DNA of 55,009 bases from an uncultured bacterium (GTDB lineage: Bacteria; Cyanobacteriota; Vampirovibrionia; Gastranaerophilales; Gastranaerophilaceae), in the NCBI GenBank assembly GCA_949293185.1, contig CASFCQ010000022.1, positions 1 to 55,009 of the forward strand, read 5' to 3'. The notes beneath the pieces are model-generated. The model saw only the letters and a program-made list of their open reading frames with translations. It ran no database searches and had not been told where the DNA came from. The position numbers and the translations under genes were made by a program. Position 1 is the stretch's first letter. Every line of letters begins with the position of its first letter. Below are positions 7,580 through 16,567 of this stretch, piece after piece.

Positions 7580-9735
7580 TCTGCTTTAGGTTTTATTTTT
7601 GAATAGAAATAAGAAACTATCATTAAAATTATACCCAGTGCTATAAAAGCAATAAATTTATAATGAATTTCAATATTTGCAATATCAAAAAGCATAACTT
7701 TCAATATTGCCAGTACTAAAACTCCTATACCGAAATTCTTTAAGACTGTTTTCTCTTTAAATATACCGATAAGGGTCGATGTTCCTGCATACAATATCCA
7801 GGCAAGCGAAATAGCAAGAGCATTATTATCTGTTAAAGCAAAAATTTCAAAATGCAGGCATAAAAATCCGAATATTAAAGCAAGATAGGCGAATAAGCCC
7901 ATAGAGGTTTTTTTAAAGTAATACAAAGATGACGCAATAGCAAAAACAAAAGCTAATAATCTAATGTTTAATACCGGCAGCATATTGTCATTTGTGTATG
8001 CTGCAGCAGCAAAAATCAACGATATCGAAGCAAGAGAATAAATTGTGTATGAAGCTGTTGAAAATAATGCTGATTGCAGCGAATCCGCGAGTCTTTTTGT
8101 ATTTATTGAATAAATAAAGCCTATTATAGAATACGTAAGGATTTTTAAACTCCATAAACTTTCTTCATTCGTTCTCAAATATTTTCCGTAAATAGCATTT
8201 ATTTCAAACACACCGAACAGATAAACAAATGAAAGTGCAAGGAATTTTAATACCTTTGATATATTTTCGTTCTCCTTATGCCAGATTGAGGCAATAAAAG
8301 CACCTAATGCGGGTATTCCGTATAAAAGAAGTCTGAAATTAAAAACGGGTATGTAATTGTTTAAGTTATTATAAATGATTGAATTCGGTACAAAAAATAT
8401 TCCGGTGAATGCTGTTATAAAAAATACAATAGACCAGTTAGCAATATATTTGCGTTCTTTTGCGATATATGCGAGTACAAGACCTTCTATTGCCCATACG
8501 TCAACTCTGGCAGTACCGCTGAGCGTGAAATATGTTGATATTAATAATGACAATAAAATTCCGTATGCAAAATGTTTTATATTCTCATTAGTTTTTGTCT
8601 TATAAAAGTAGAGGAAAATAGAGTATAACACTGCAGCGCATATTGCAAACAAACCTGCTTCCGGAAATTCTTTGAATGCAAAACATTTTATAAAATAAAG
8701 CAAAATACCAAAATTCAATATGTTAAAACCGAGATTGCCTTTATAGTTATCATTATATCTGTTTTTAACAATCTCAATGATATCATTCACTACATACAAT
8801 GCCCATAAAGCTATAGCATAAAGATAATTGATATCATAGCTTTTTACTGCTGCAAAAACAGAGACGGTAAATGTCGTTAAAATAAGATTTATTGTATTTA
8901 GTATTTTTTTAGACTCATTTTTGGAAACATATACAATTGAAATAATGTTAAGGAAAATAAGATAACCGAACAAAAAGTCTATTGTTATATTTGAATTTAC
9001 AAAAAACGGATTTAAATAACCGCCTATGAAACCGATTATAAATGTCGAAAATGTTTTCAGCTTTTCAGCTATAAAGTATGTTAATAAGACCAGAGCTATA
9101 CCTATAGCGGTTGAAGCTGCAACAGGTAAAATATGATAAAGACCGGAGGCGCAATAAATAGTAATGAACAATACTGCAAATCCTGTCCCCATAAGAACTT
9201 CAGCATAATTTTTCATATTTGAACAGTGCAGTTTCAGGGAATATCCAATCATACCCGCACCGGCCAAAAATGATATCATACATTTCATTACCGGAGTGAA
9301 AACAATATATTGGGAAACAACTTTTATAAAGAAGATTACTCCTATTATTATTGCCAGTGCTCCGATTTTGTTAAAAATATTACCGAGAAAGATATTTTCA
9401 AGTTGGTTTTTCCCTTTTTCAGGTTTTGTGTCAGGAATTGAAGCAGCTGCTTCCGGCTTGGGGGCTGGAGTTGTGCTTTCCATTTGTACTGCGGATTCCT
9501 GTTTTACACAAACATCGTCTGCTTTTATTGTTGCTTCCGGAGTTATTATTGTGTTATCCGGCTTGGATTCTGCTGCAGAGGCTTCAAGCTGTTGTTCGAT
9601 ATCCTTATTATCTTTTTTCAGAGATGCAACATATCCTTCGTTAATAATTTTTTGCAGCTTTCTTTTTACCTTATTAAGTTCATCTTGAAGAATAGCTACC
9701 CATAAAAAAAGAATAATAAAGCATATTACAGTCAC
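7576..9735 (-). CDS. DUF2339-family polytopic membrane protein
   Basis: A protein of about 719 residues. An N-terminal hydrophobic segment is followed by a charged, coiled-coil-like linker and a Pro/Ala/Glu-rich stretch, then some twenty hydrophobic segments to the C-terminus. The first membrane block (LGNIFNKIGALAIIIGVIFF) and the GFIGGYLNPF stretch are typical of DUF2339, a family of unknown function. I chose GTG 9735, which has GGGG 9 nt upstream; the further upstream TTG at 9771 lies in the predicted -10 element of the leader promoter and is unlikely. The gene leads a run toward the MetE-like, CooC-like and folD genes, with the second leader repeat between it and the MetE-like gene. Confidence 0.8.
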   Translation of the reverse strand: MTVICFIILFLWVAILQDELNKVKRKLQKIINEGYVASLKKDNKDIEQQLEASAAESKPDNTIITPEATIKADDVCVKQESAVQMESTTPAPKPEAAASIPDTKPEKGKNQLENIFLGNIFNKIGALAIIIGVIFFIKVVSQYIVFTPVMKCMISFLAGAGMIGYSLKLHCSNMKNYAEVLMGTGFAVLFITIYCASGLYHILPVAASTAIGIALVLLTYFIAEKLKTFSTFIIGFIGGYLNPFFVNSNITIDFLFGYLIFLNIISIVYVSKNESKKILNTINLILTTFTVSVFAAVKSYDINYLYAIALWALYVVNDIIEIVKNRYNDNYKGNLGFNILNFGILLYFIKCFAFKEFPEAGLFAICAAVLYSIFLYFYKTKTNENIKHFAYGILLSLLISTYFTLSGTARVDVWAIEGLVLAYIAKERKYIANWSIVFFITAFTGIFFVPNSIIYNNLNNYIPVFNFRLLLYGIPALGAFIASIWHKENENISKVLKFLALSFVYLFGVFEINAIYGKYLRTNEESLWSLKILTYSIIGFIYSINTKRLADSLQSALFSTASYTIYSLASISLIFAAAAYTNDNMLPVLNIRLLAFVFAIASSLYYFKKTSMGLFAYLALIFGFLCLHFEIFALTDNNALAISLAWILYAGTSTLIGIFKEKTVLKNFGIGVLVLAILKVMLFDIANIEIHYKFIAFIALGIILMIVSYFYSKIKPKAD

Positions 9736-9743
9736 AACAAAAT

Positions 9744-9807
9744 ACCCCGTATTACATTTAGTCGTAAACAATTCTACTAAAAATATTAATACGGGGCAAT
9801 TTGTTAA
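9744..9807 (-). repeat. Promoter/leader repeat, copy B (before the DUF2339 gene)
   Basis: Second copy of the module at 7512-7579. Arms are CCCCGTATTA (9745-9754) and TAATACGGGG (9787-9796). The promoter would be TTGCCC (9794-9799), 17 nt, TAGAAT (9771-9776) on the minus strand. The spacer beside the proximal arm is shorter here (CATTT against a T-rich 9-mer in copy A), while the 51-bp core is unchanged. It supplies GGGG for the GTG start at 9735. Confidence 0.8.
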
Positions 9808-9811
9808 ATTA

Positions 9812-9880
9812 TGCCGATAGGCTAAAGTCCACCCTGCAGCTTCGGTTTTTTGCAGTCGGATTATGTAAATCCAACCTGCA
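9812..9880. repeat. Two tandem REP-like palindromes
   Basis: Units at 9812-9838 and 9851-9880 each begin TGC and end CCTGCA, sharing TCCA[C/A]CCTGCA. Unit 2 is a near-perfect hairpin (TGCAG..GGATT..AATCC..CTGCA). Unit 1 keeps weaker pairing (GGCT/AGTCC). They sit between the DUF2339 promoter and the secreted-protein gene and may act as a terminator or as REP-type repeats. No long T-run follows. Confidence 0.5.
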
Positions 9881-9897
9881 TTAGTTAATTATTTATC

Positions 9898-10317
9898 CTA
9901 ACGTGTTATGCCGAGGCTTGTTCCTTTTGCATTTTTGACCCAGTTATTATTTATAAGACTGTAGCTTTCGCAGGGAACATAAATCATGTCGCCGCCGGGG
10001 TTTTTATTTTTGTTGATTTTTGCTCTGTACAGGCTCATGCGCTGGTTGTCATCCAAATCGCAAATCATACCTTCGGCATTGCCGTTTTTATAGTGTGATT
10101 CTGTGATATATCTGCATTTTCCGTTAACATAGCCCTGTATTTTTTCAACGTATTTTACGGATTCGCCGTTTCTGTCTATATAAGATGATGTTTTAAAATA
10201 TCTGCAATCTTTTATGTTTTCTTCAAGTCTGGTTTTGTCCATATTAGCAGCGCAAAAAGCCGGTACAGCCGCTGCAGCAGCAAGCAGGGGGATTAAAAGT
10301 AATGATATTTTTTTCAT
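9898..10317 (-). CDS. Small secreted protein, function unknown
   Basis: A 139-residue exported protein with a clear Sec signal peptide: KK, an Ala/Leu-rich core, and likely cleavage after AFCA. The mature part is hydrophilic with the repeated themes YFKTSSYIDRNG and YVEKIQGYVNGKCRYI, which suggest beta strands, and four Cys that could form disulfides. ATG 10317 follows AAGGAG at 8 nt; the GTG at 10326 directly abuts the ribosome site and was rejected. It lies 12 nt after the peptidase T-like gene and probably shares its transcript. No family recognised. Confidence 0.65.
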   Translation of the reverse strand: MKKISLLLIPLLAAAAAVPAFCAANMDKTRLEENIKDCRYFKTSSYIDRNGESVKYVEKIQGYVNGKCRYITESHYKNGNAEGMICDLDDNQRMSLYRAKINKNKNPGGDMIYVPCESYSLINNNWVKNAKGTSLGITR

Positions 10318-10329
10318 ATTATGCACTCC

Positions 10330-11589
10330 TTATTTATTATAAATTATAAAGGATTCTTTCAAAAACTCATACCCTTTTAAAAACGATTCTATGTTAACCA
10401 TCTCATCGCTTGAATGCATGTTGTAAATATCAGCTAACCCGAGCAGGTAAGGCTTTAAGATTTGTCCGTGTTTGTTTTTTTCATGTGCGTAAATATGCGT
10501 TTCCGCTCCGGCATGGAATGAAGAAACATCGCCCTTTATGCCTATATTTTCGCAAGCCTGCACGCAAATTTTTTGTATGGTTTCGTCGCCTGATTTTTCA
10601 AACGCCTTCATCTTGGATTTCGCTTCAAATTCTGCAACAGCAAGCCCTTTATACTTTTCGTTGAATCTTTCGACAATCTGTTTTATATCGTCTATAAGCT
10701 GGTTTTCGTTTGCTTCTTCTGAACTTCTGATAGAATATTTTGCCATGGCTTTTGTGTTGATTATGTTAGTCAGGCAATTGTCGGCAACGTATTCTATGTA
10801 GCTTTCGGCTTTGATTCCTTTTTGGGCAATTTTTTGTATAACCGGTTCAACCCCGCCGCCTACTATGCAGCCGATGTTGATTGAAGTAACAGTGCCGTAT
10901 TCATCGCGTTTGTATTCTCCCTGAGGGATTTCGTTTACAAGTTCCGCAATGAGTTTTACGGCGTTTAATCTGGTTTTATCGCCTATATCAATACCTGAGT
11001 GTCCGCCTTTTAAGCTTGTTACACGCAGTGTTCCGTTGGTATAGCTTGCGCCTGAAATCTGAATTTGTCCGAGTTTGTCCGCATCAAGCACAAGAACATA
11101 CTCGGAATCTATTTCGTCAAATTTTACGTTATGGATACCGGTCATGTTTTGTTCTTCGTCTTTTGTGAACACTAACTCAAGCCCGCCGTGACCTCCTTGC
11201 ACCATATCGGGATTTTTAACAAGGTTCAAAGCCAGATACATTGCAGCAGCCACGCCGACCTTGTCATCAGAGCCGAGAGGTCTTGATTTGTCGGTTTCTA
11301 TAAACTGACCGTCTTGAGAAATCCTTATATTTACGGGCGACGCGTCGCCTACAACATCCATGTGAGCCGAGAGAAGAATCGGTTTTTTATCGGGATTTGT
11401 TGCAGGAATTTTTGCCCTTACGTTTTTAAAATGGTCTTCTTTAGCTTCTATGCCGGCGTTAGTTAAAATTTCAACAATCTTAGCAGACACGTTGTCTTCT
11501 TCGCCAGAAGGGGAAGGAATTTGTGCTAAAGTACAAAATAAATCTATTAGTTCATTTTCATTTCTTAAAGTGTTGATATCTTGTGTCAT
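10330..11589 (-). CDS. pepT: Peptidase T-like M20 metallopeptidase
   Basis: Cytosolic di-zinc aminopeptidase of the M20 family, 419 residues, closest in pattern to tripeptidase PepT, which frees N-terminal residues from tripeptides. Metal and catalytic positions are visible: SAHMDVV (His-x-Asp), GSDDKVGVA (bridging Asp), TKDEEQN (Glu-Glu), DADK, and a late NMHSSDE His. The SFHAGAETH loop is typical of PepT-like enzymes. Its start overlaps the DUF4127 stop by four bases (ATGA), so translation is coupled. The secreted protein follows. Physiological substrate unknown. Confidence 0.87.
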   Translation of the reverse strand: MTQDINTLRNENELIDLFCTLAQIPSPSGEEDNVSAKIVEILTNAGIEAKEDHFKNVRAKIPATNPDKKPILLSAHMDVVGDASPVNIRISQDGQFIETDKSRPLGSDDKVGVAAAMYLALNLVKNPDMVQGGHGGLELVFTKDEEQNMTGIHNVKFDEIDSEYVLVLDADKLGQIQISGASYTNGTLRVTSLKGGHSGIDIGDKTRLNAVKLIAELVNEIPQGEYKRDEYGTVTSINIGCIVGGGVEPVIQKIAQKGIKAESYIEYVADNCLTNIINTKAMAKYSIRSSEEANENQLIDDIKQIVERFNEKYKGLAVAEFEAKSKMKAFEKSGDETIQKICVQACENIGIKGDVSSFHAGAETHIYAHEKNKHGQILKPYLLGLADIYNMHSSDEMVNIESFLKGYEFLKESFIIYNK

Positions 11590-12965
11590 GATACATCTGC
11601 CTCTATTTCAAAAAATCTGTTCCACGGATAAGAATATTTTACCCTTGAAAATTCTACATCAAATTTTTCTTTTAAAAATCCTTCATACGGTTTCATTTCT
11701 TTTTCCAGTTCTTTAACGCTGATTTTTTCCAGCCGTGATTTAAGAAGCTTTCTTACATTTGCCTGATAAGCCCAGTCATCAAGAAAACGAATCATCTGAA
11801 CCTTTTTAAAAGCTTCAATATCAGGCTCTTTTGCGCAATGCTTAACAAGAGCGCAGCACAATGCACTGCCTAAAGAGTTTCCTGTTGTATTCCAGCCTGC
11901 ATAACCGAGAAAATTGTCCCAATCGATTTTGTTATCCAAAAACTGTTTTACAAAAGCATTGTCCGCGCCGTTTGCATTCAAAATATCGACTATCAGATAG
12001 GGCTTTTGAGGTATTTCGATTTTTCCGCGGAAACCTTCGACATCAACCCCCATAACAAGTTCGCCCTGTTCGTCTTTAAAGTTGTTTACAATCATCACAA
12101 TATCGGCGTCATCAGGGTTATCGCAAACCTCGCAGCCTGCAAGTTCAATCTGCCCCTTAACCGACTCGTACACGGAAACATCCTCGTACTTTGAAATTTT
12201 GTCCGTATAATCCTTTTGAGTAAAAACAGGTGCGATTTTTATATGCCTGCCCTCTGTTATTGCACGTGCAAGCAGCGTTAAAGGTATTTCATCAGCTCCG
12301 GTTTTTATCAGGGCGTTGAGTTTGTGCGCCAGTATATTGACATTCAGCACCTTGGCTTCCGTAACATTTAGCCCGTATTGAGCGCAGTCGTCTTTTGAAA
12401 AAACAAGTGTGTTAAAAAAATGTTCCTCTGACCATTTTATATAAAGTTTATTAATATCAAAATTTCTGTTTCTTGTTTTTAGGTAGTCGTCAAGGATTTC
12501 TGACGGGACATCTGTCTGTGCAAATCCGTTTTTATGGTAGTCATAAGAGTATTGGAATATCTTTTTGCCGTACAGACTCCAGTATTCTTTTTCTTCTTCG
12601 TTGCAGTTGTTGTTAGAAATACGCATTATGCTGGAAAATGCGTAAACTTCGGAATTTTTTTTATTCAAAATTTTTTTAAAACGTTCAATACGCTCAACAA
12701 TTTTTGCATAATCATCATTACATCTGCGAGAAGGTATCAGACCGCCGTAGGCTATTGTATCGAGAGATACCACCACTTTATCCACCTCATGCAGGTTTTC
12801 AAGCCAGTTTAAAATCCCTTCTATATCAGCCTGTTTTGTTAAATCACCGAGCAGGCTTCTATCCGGCAGATGCAAATGTATACGGCTGTCCATATCTGCA
12901 ATCTGCTGTGCAAGCGTATAGCATACCGGTCTGTTGTCAATAGGTACGAATGCAATTTCAATCAT
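11586..12965 (-). CDS. DUF4127 family protein
   Basis: A soluble 459-residue protein. It opens MIEIAFVPIDNRPVCYTLAQQ and continues VVVSLDTIAYGGLIPSRR, both characteristic of DUF4127. The NTTGNSLGSALCCALVKH stretch in the C-terminal half is likewise typical. No signal peptide or membrane span is visible. The family has no proven activity; an enzyme acting on a small substrate is plausible from the conserved Asp/Asn/Arg clusters, but this is a guess. It sits between ilvN (5 nt upstream) and the peptidase (4-nt overlap), so it lies in the ilvB-ilvN transcription unit. Confidence 0.82.
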   Translation of the reverse strand: MIEIAFVPIDNRPVCYTLAQQIADMDSRIHLHLPDRSLLGDLTKQADIEGILNWLENLHEVDKVVVSLDTIAYGGLIPSRRCNDDYAKIVERIERFKKILNKKNSEVYAFSSIMRISNNNCNEEEKEYWSLYGKKIFQYSYDYHKNGFAQTDVPSEILDDYLKTRNRNFDINKLYIKWSEEHFFNTLVFSKDDCAQYGLNVTEAKVLNVNILAHKLNALIKTGADEIPLTLLARAITEGRHIKIAPVFTQKDYTDKISKYEDVSVYESVKGQIELAGCEVCDNPDDADIVMIVNNFKDEQGELVMGVDVEGFRGKIEIPQKPYLIVDILNANGADNAFVKQFLDNKIDWDNFLGYAGWNTTGNSLGSALCCALVKHCAKEPDIEAFKKVQMIRFLDDWAYQANVRKLLKSRLEKISVKELEKEMKPYEGFLKEKFDVEFSRVKYSYPWNRFFEIEADVS

Positions 12966-12970
12966 CGTTT

Positions 12971-13495
12971 TTACTCTACTTTTACACCGGTAAACTGATT
13001 TGAACGTGTGATGCCTACCTTGCCGGAGCGTACAAGCTCTTTAATACCGATAGGTTTTAAAAGCTCAATTAAAGAACGTATCTGTCTTTCATCTCCTATT
13101 GCTTCAAGCGTATAGGTTCTTTGTGTAACGTCAATAATTTTGGCGTTAAAAATCTCTGCGATTCTTAAAATCTCGGAGCGGTCTTCATCTTTAGCTATAA
13201 CTTTACACAAAATCAACTCGCGCTCAATAGATTCGACATCCCCGAGGTCAACAACTTTTAAGACCGGAATCAATCTGTTAAGCTGTTTTGTAATTTGCTC
13301 AATGACGTTTTCATCCCCGCCCGAGGTTTCTATAGTGATGCGTGCATAGCCTTTTTCGCTGGTTTGTGCGGCGGTAATGCTCTCTATACTGTAGCCTCTG
13401 CCTGAAAACAGTCCGCTTACACGCGAAACTATACCTGCTTCATCTTTTACAAGTACTGATATTACATGATTTTTATTGTTATTGTTGTTATTCAT
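12971..13495 (-). CDS. ilvN: Acetolactate synthase small (regulatory) subunit
   Basis: Regulatory subunit of acetohydroxyacid synthase, 174 residues. It binds IlvB and gives feedback inhibition by branched-chain amino acids, valine above all. An ACT domain covers about residues 10-85 (ISVLVKDEAGIVSRVSGLFSGRGYSIESI), and the IlvN C-terminal domain follows. The start is ATG 13495 with AAAGG upstream; a longer frame to 13528 would run into the ilvB stop region and has no ribosome site. A run of six Asn precedes the ACT domain. It is 17 nt after ilvB. Confidence 0.95.
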   Translation of the reverse strand: MNNNNNNKNHVISVLVKDEAGIVSRVSGLFSGRGYSIESITAAQTSEKGYARITIETSGGDENVIEQITKQLNRLIPVLKVVDLGDVESIERELILCKVIAKDEDRSEILRIAEIFNAKIIDVTQRTYTLEAIGDERQIRSLIELLKPIGIKELVRSGKVGITRSNQFTGVKVE

Positions 13496-13512
13496 CTTTA
13501 AACCTTTAGTCG

Positions 13513-15255
13513 CTAATTTATCGGACAATTATTTGACATCAACATTTTATTGATAGGGTTGCCTGCAAGAACCCAAGGATAAACCATTTCGTACTCATCA
13601 ACAACAACATCGATAAATACCGGTTGTTTGCAGTCAATAGCCTGCTGCAAGACAGGAATAATCTCTTCTTCTTTAGTAATACGGAATCCCCTTGCACCGT
13701 AGGCTTCTGCAACCTTAACAAAATCAGGGCCGGTGATCCTTGTTTCCGAATAATGCTGATGGTAGAGTTTTTCCTGCCACTGGCGCACCATTCCGAGATA
13801 CCCGTTGTTAATGATTATGTTAATAACAGGCAAGTTATACTGTACGCAGGTTGCAAGCTCCTGAATATTCATCTGGATACTGCCGTCACCTGCTATATTT
13901 ATAACGAGTCTGTCTTTATCCGCGACAGCTATACCCATTGCAGCAGGGAATCCAAAACCCATTGTACCGAGTCCGCCCGAGGTGACAAATCTTCTCGGTT
14001 TGTCGCATTTCCATTTTTGGGCAGCCCACATCTGGTGCTGTCCGACTTCCGTTGTAACAACAGGGTCAAAGTCCTTTGTGTATTCGTAAATTTTTTGTAT
14101 AACGGTAATCGAACTAAGTTTGTCAGTATGTTGTTCAATTTTTGGACGTTTGTTCTTCCATTCGTTAATCTGTTCAAGCCATGATTGTTTAACCTCGTAG
14201 TGGATTTCGGGATTGTTGTTGTTAAACTCTTCAAGCATTGCTTTTAAAACATTCTTGGCATCCCCGATTATCGGAATATCAACTTTTACGTTTTTGTTTA
14301 TGGAACACGGGTCTATATCAACGTGGATAATCTGAGCATCTCTGGCAAAACGTTTTAAACAGCCCGTTATTCTGTCATTAAAGCGTGTACCGATAGCAAA
14401 GAGTACATCGCAGTTTGTAACGGCATGGTTAGCCCAGAAATTACCGTGCATACCGAGCATGCCGAGCGATTTTTCGTCAGTTTCGGGGTAAACGCCTTTT
14501 GCCATCAGGGTGTTTGCAACGGGAACGTGGAGTTTGTCAGCCAGTTGTTTTAATTCTTCCATAGCCTCTGATGCAACAATTCCGCCGCCTGCAATAATAA
14601 CAGGTCTTTCGGCTTCGCAGAGAAGTTCCAGCGCTTTTGATGTTTGTTTCGGGTGACCGTTGTAGTTAGGGTTGTAACCAGGCAGTTTTATGTTTTCGGG
14701 CCAAACAAATTCCGTTGACGCCGTTAAAATATCTTTTGGCATGTCGACAACAACAGGTCCGGGTTTGCCTGTGGTGGCAATATGGAACGCCTCTTTTATA
14801 ATCCTTGGCATATCTTTAACATCTTTTACAAGATAGTTATGCTTGCAGCAGGAACGTGTAATGCCTATGATATCAGCTTCCTGAAAAGCATCGTTGCCTA
14901 TCTGGTTTATGCCGACCTGACCGGTAAATACAACGACAGGATATCCGTCATAGTAGGCATTTGCAATACCTGTTATACAGTTCGTTGCGCCCGGTCCTGA
15001 TGTAACAAGAACAACACCCGGTTTGCCCGTAACACGTGCATAGCCTTCTGCAGCATGTACAGCAGCCTGTTCGTGTCTTACAAGATAATGTTTTATATCG
15101 TGGTCGTTATACAAAGCTTCGTATATAGAAAGGATTACACCGCCGGGGTAGCCGAAAATATCTTTTACACCTTCTTTTTTCAAACATTCCAGAAAAATCT
15201 GCGCCCCTGTTAATATATTAGTTTTTGTTTGCTGTTGAGTTTCAGTACCGCTCAT
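13513..15255 (-). CDS. ilvB: Acetolactate synthase large (catalytic) subunit
   Basis: Thiamine diphosphate enzyme, 580 residues. It condenses two pyruvates to acetolactate, or pyruvate with 2-oxobutyrate, the first committed step of valine, leucine and isoleucine synthesis. The catalytic Glu lies in VRHEQAAVHAAEGYAR. The ThDP/Mg site is GDGSIQMN with NNGYLGMVRQWQE. The FAD-binding middle domain is intact (FGxGTRFNDRITG region). It is operonic with ilvN. The 83-nt AT-rich gap upstream shows no leader peptide or attenuator that I can support. Confidence 0.97.
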   Translation of the reverse strand: MSGTETQQQTKTNILTGAQIFLECLKKEGVKDIFGYPGGVILSIYEALYNDHDIKHYLVRHEQAAVHAAEGYARVTGKPGVVLVTSGPGATNCITGIANAYYDGYPVVVFTGQVGINQIGNDAFQEADIIGITRSCCKHNYLVKDVKDMPRIIKEAFHIATTGKPGPVVVDMPKDILTASTEFVWPENIKLPGYNPNYNGHPKQTSKALELLCEAERPVIIAGGGIVASEAMEELKQLADKLHVPVANTLMAKGVYPETDEKSLGMLGMHGNFWANHAVTNCDVLFAIGTRFNDRITGCLKRFARDAQIIHVDIDPCSINKNVKVDIPIIGDAKNVLKAMLEEFNNNNPEIHYEVKQSWLEQINEWKNKRPKIEQHTDKLSSITVIQKIYEYTKDFDPVVTTEVGQHQMWAAQKWKCDKPRRFVTSGGLGTMGFGFPAAMGIAVADKDRLVINIAGDGSIQMNIQELATCVQYNLPVINIIINNGYLGMVRQWQEKLYHQHYSETRITGPDFVKVAEAYGARGFRITKEEEIIPVLQQAIDCKQPVFIDVVVDEYEMVYPWVLAGNPINKMLMSNNCPIN

Positions 15256-15338
15256 GTTTTAGTTTTTACTCCAAAATAATAATGTTTTTTAAATATAGTA
15301 CCATTTATTAGCCAAAAATACCAAAAAAACACAAAAAA

Positions 15339-16499
15339 TTATGATTTATTTTTAATATTTTTTTTATTTTGGCAAATATTTATCAAATTTTGTGATGTCA
15401 ATGCCGATAAAAATATAAAAGCAAATATTTTTATCAACGCAGTATTTATACAAAGGTCGTGTATTACTATTTGCAGCGGATTAAAAATTACAATAAAACA
15501 GATTAAATACAAATAATCAATTTTTTTGTAATCGGTCTTATTCATAAATAGTATAAAACATGGAAATAGCAACAAAAGCACGTATAAAGCATTGTTCAAA
15601 AATAAAAAATACAATGATAATACAAGCCCTGTAACAGTTTCAAATCTGTTTTTAAATTTATGATTAAACACAATTGAAACACCGGCTGTTAAAGCAGCTA
15701 TAAAACCAAATATAATGGAATATTTTAACGGCAACTGTGTCTGAATCAAATTTATATAAGTATAAGAAATTTTTGTTTCCGCCAAATTCTGCAACAGTAA
15801 AAACACATTGCTGAACTGTCCTTTTATAAATAAAAAAGGAACAAAAAACAATAAAGCAAAGAACAATAAAAATTTGAAAAAGTTTTTGTAATCTTTTTTA
15901 TACAAATACAATAAAGAAAACATTACCGGAGTGAGTTTAAAAACAGAAGCCAATGCAAGTGAAAAAGCGGCAATATTGTCACTTATACGCAATTTATCTT
16001 TAAACAAAAATATCGTAAAGAATATCACACAAAGCGTTATGACATTGCCTCTTTCAAATGTAAAAAGATACAAACCCGAAAAAATAAGCGACAGCATTAT
16101 CCAAAATTTATGCCTGAAATCAGATACCTTTGACAATAAATAAAACAAACAAAAAGTACTCAATGCAGAAAAAAATGTTCCCAAAACCAACCCGAATTGA
16201 GGATATGTCTTTATTGTATAAAAAACACCGCCGCAGGGAGAGATTTTTCCAAAATAGAAAAAAAACAAATAAATAATCGGCGCATATACAATATCTCCGC
16301 ATGCATTGTTATCGATGCCGTATCTGTATGGATTCAAGGTTTGAGAATAAAATACAGGGTTAAAAAAATCTCCCATAAAATCCCCGCCCTTACCTAAAAA
16401 TACATTAGCCTGAAAATCAGGAAAACAGAAAAAGCATACAATAAAAGCAACAATTAAAGTATATGCACAAACTAAATATATTTTTCTAATCTTTTCCAT
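15339..16499 (-). CDS. GT87-like (DUF2029) polytopic membrane glycosyltransferase
   Basis: A 386-residue integral membrane protein with about ten hydrophobic segments. After the first helix comes an extracytoplasmic loop with GGDFMGDFFN, where GT-C enzymes carry an acidic catalytic motif. SGLYLFTFERGNVITL and SLALASVFKLTPV match the DUF2029/GT87 pattern. Such enzymes use polyprenyl-phosphate sugars to build envelope glycans. The gene is very AT-rich and Phe/Leu-rich compared with neighbours. It begins 60 nt after metK's terminator region with GGCGGGG as ribosome site. Donor and acceptor are unknown. Confidence 0.65.
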   Translation of the reverse strand: MEKIRKIYLVCAYTLIVAFIVCFFCFPDFQANVFLGKGGDFMGDFFNPVFYSQTLNPYRYGIDNNACGDIVYAPIIYLFFFYFGKISPCGGVFYTIKTYPQFGLVLGTFFSALSTFCLFYLLSKVSDFRHKFWIMLSLIFSGLYLFTFERGNVITLCVIFFTIFLFKDKLRISDNIAAFSLALASVFKLTPVMFSLLYLYKKDYKNFFKFLLFFALLFFVPFLFIKGQFSNVFLLLQNLAETKISYTYINLIQTQLPLKYSIIFGFIAALTAGVSIVFNHKFKNRFETVTGLVLSLYFLFLNNALYVLLLLFPCFILFMNKTDYKKIDYLYLICFIVIFNPLQIVIHDLCINTALIKIFAFIFLSALTSQNLINICQNKKNIKNKS

Positions 16500-16521
16500 C
16501 TAACCCCGCCCGAATCCGAAT

Positions 16522-16559
16522 AAAAGAATGAGCTGTTTTTAAACAGCCCATTCTTTTTT
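16522..16559 (-). terminator. Intrinsic terminator after metK
   Basis: On the minus strand, the stem AAAGAATG-g-GCTGTTT pairs with AACAGC-t-CATTCTTT and is followed by a T-run. It begins 9 nt beyond the metK stop. Confidence 0.8.
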
Positions 16560-16567
16560 AGTTAATC

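Noticed and set aside
9736-9771. TTG start giving DUF2339 twelve more residues
   Set aside because: The codon lies in the predicted -10 element of its own promoter and lacks a ribosome site, whereas GTG 9735 has GGGG upstream.
4799-9897. Folate or cobalamin riboswitch in the one-carbon cluster
   Set aside because: Intergenic spaces are 0-90 nt and contain only the palindromic leader module; no THF or cobalamin riboswitch consensus was recognised.
13624-14184. 186-codon frame antisense to ilvB
   Set aside because: Shadow of the strongly conserved ilvB reading frame; product is Phe/Cys-rich with no family features.
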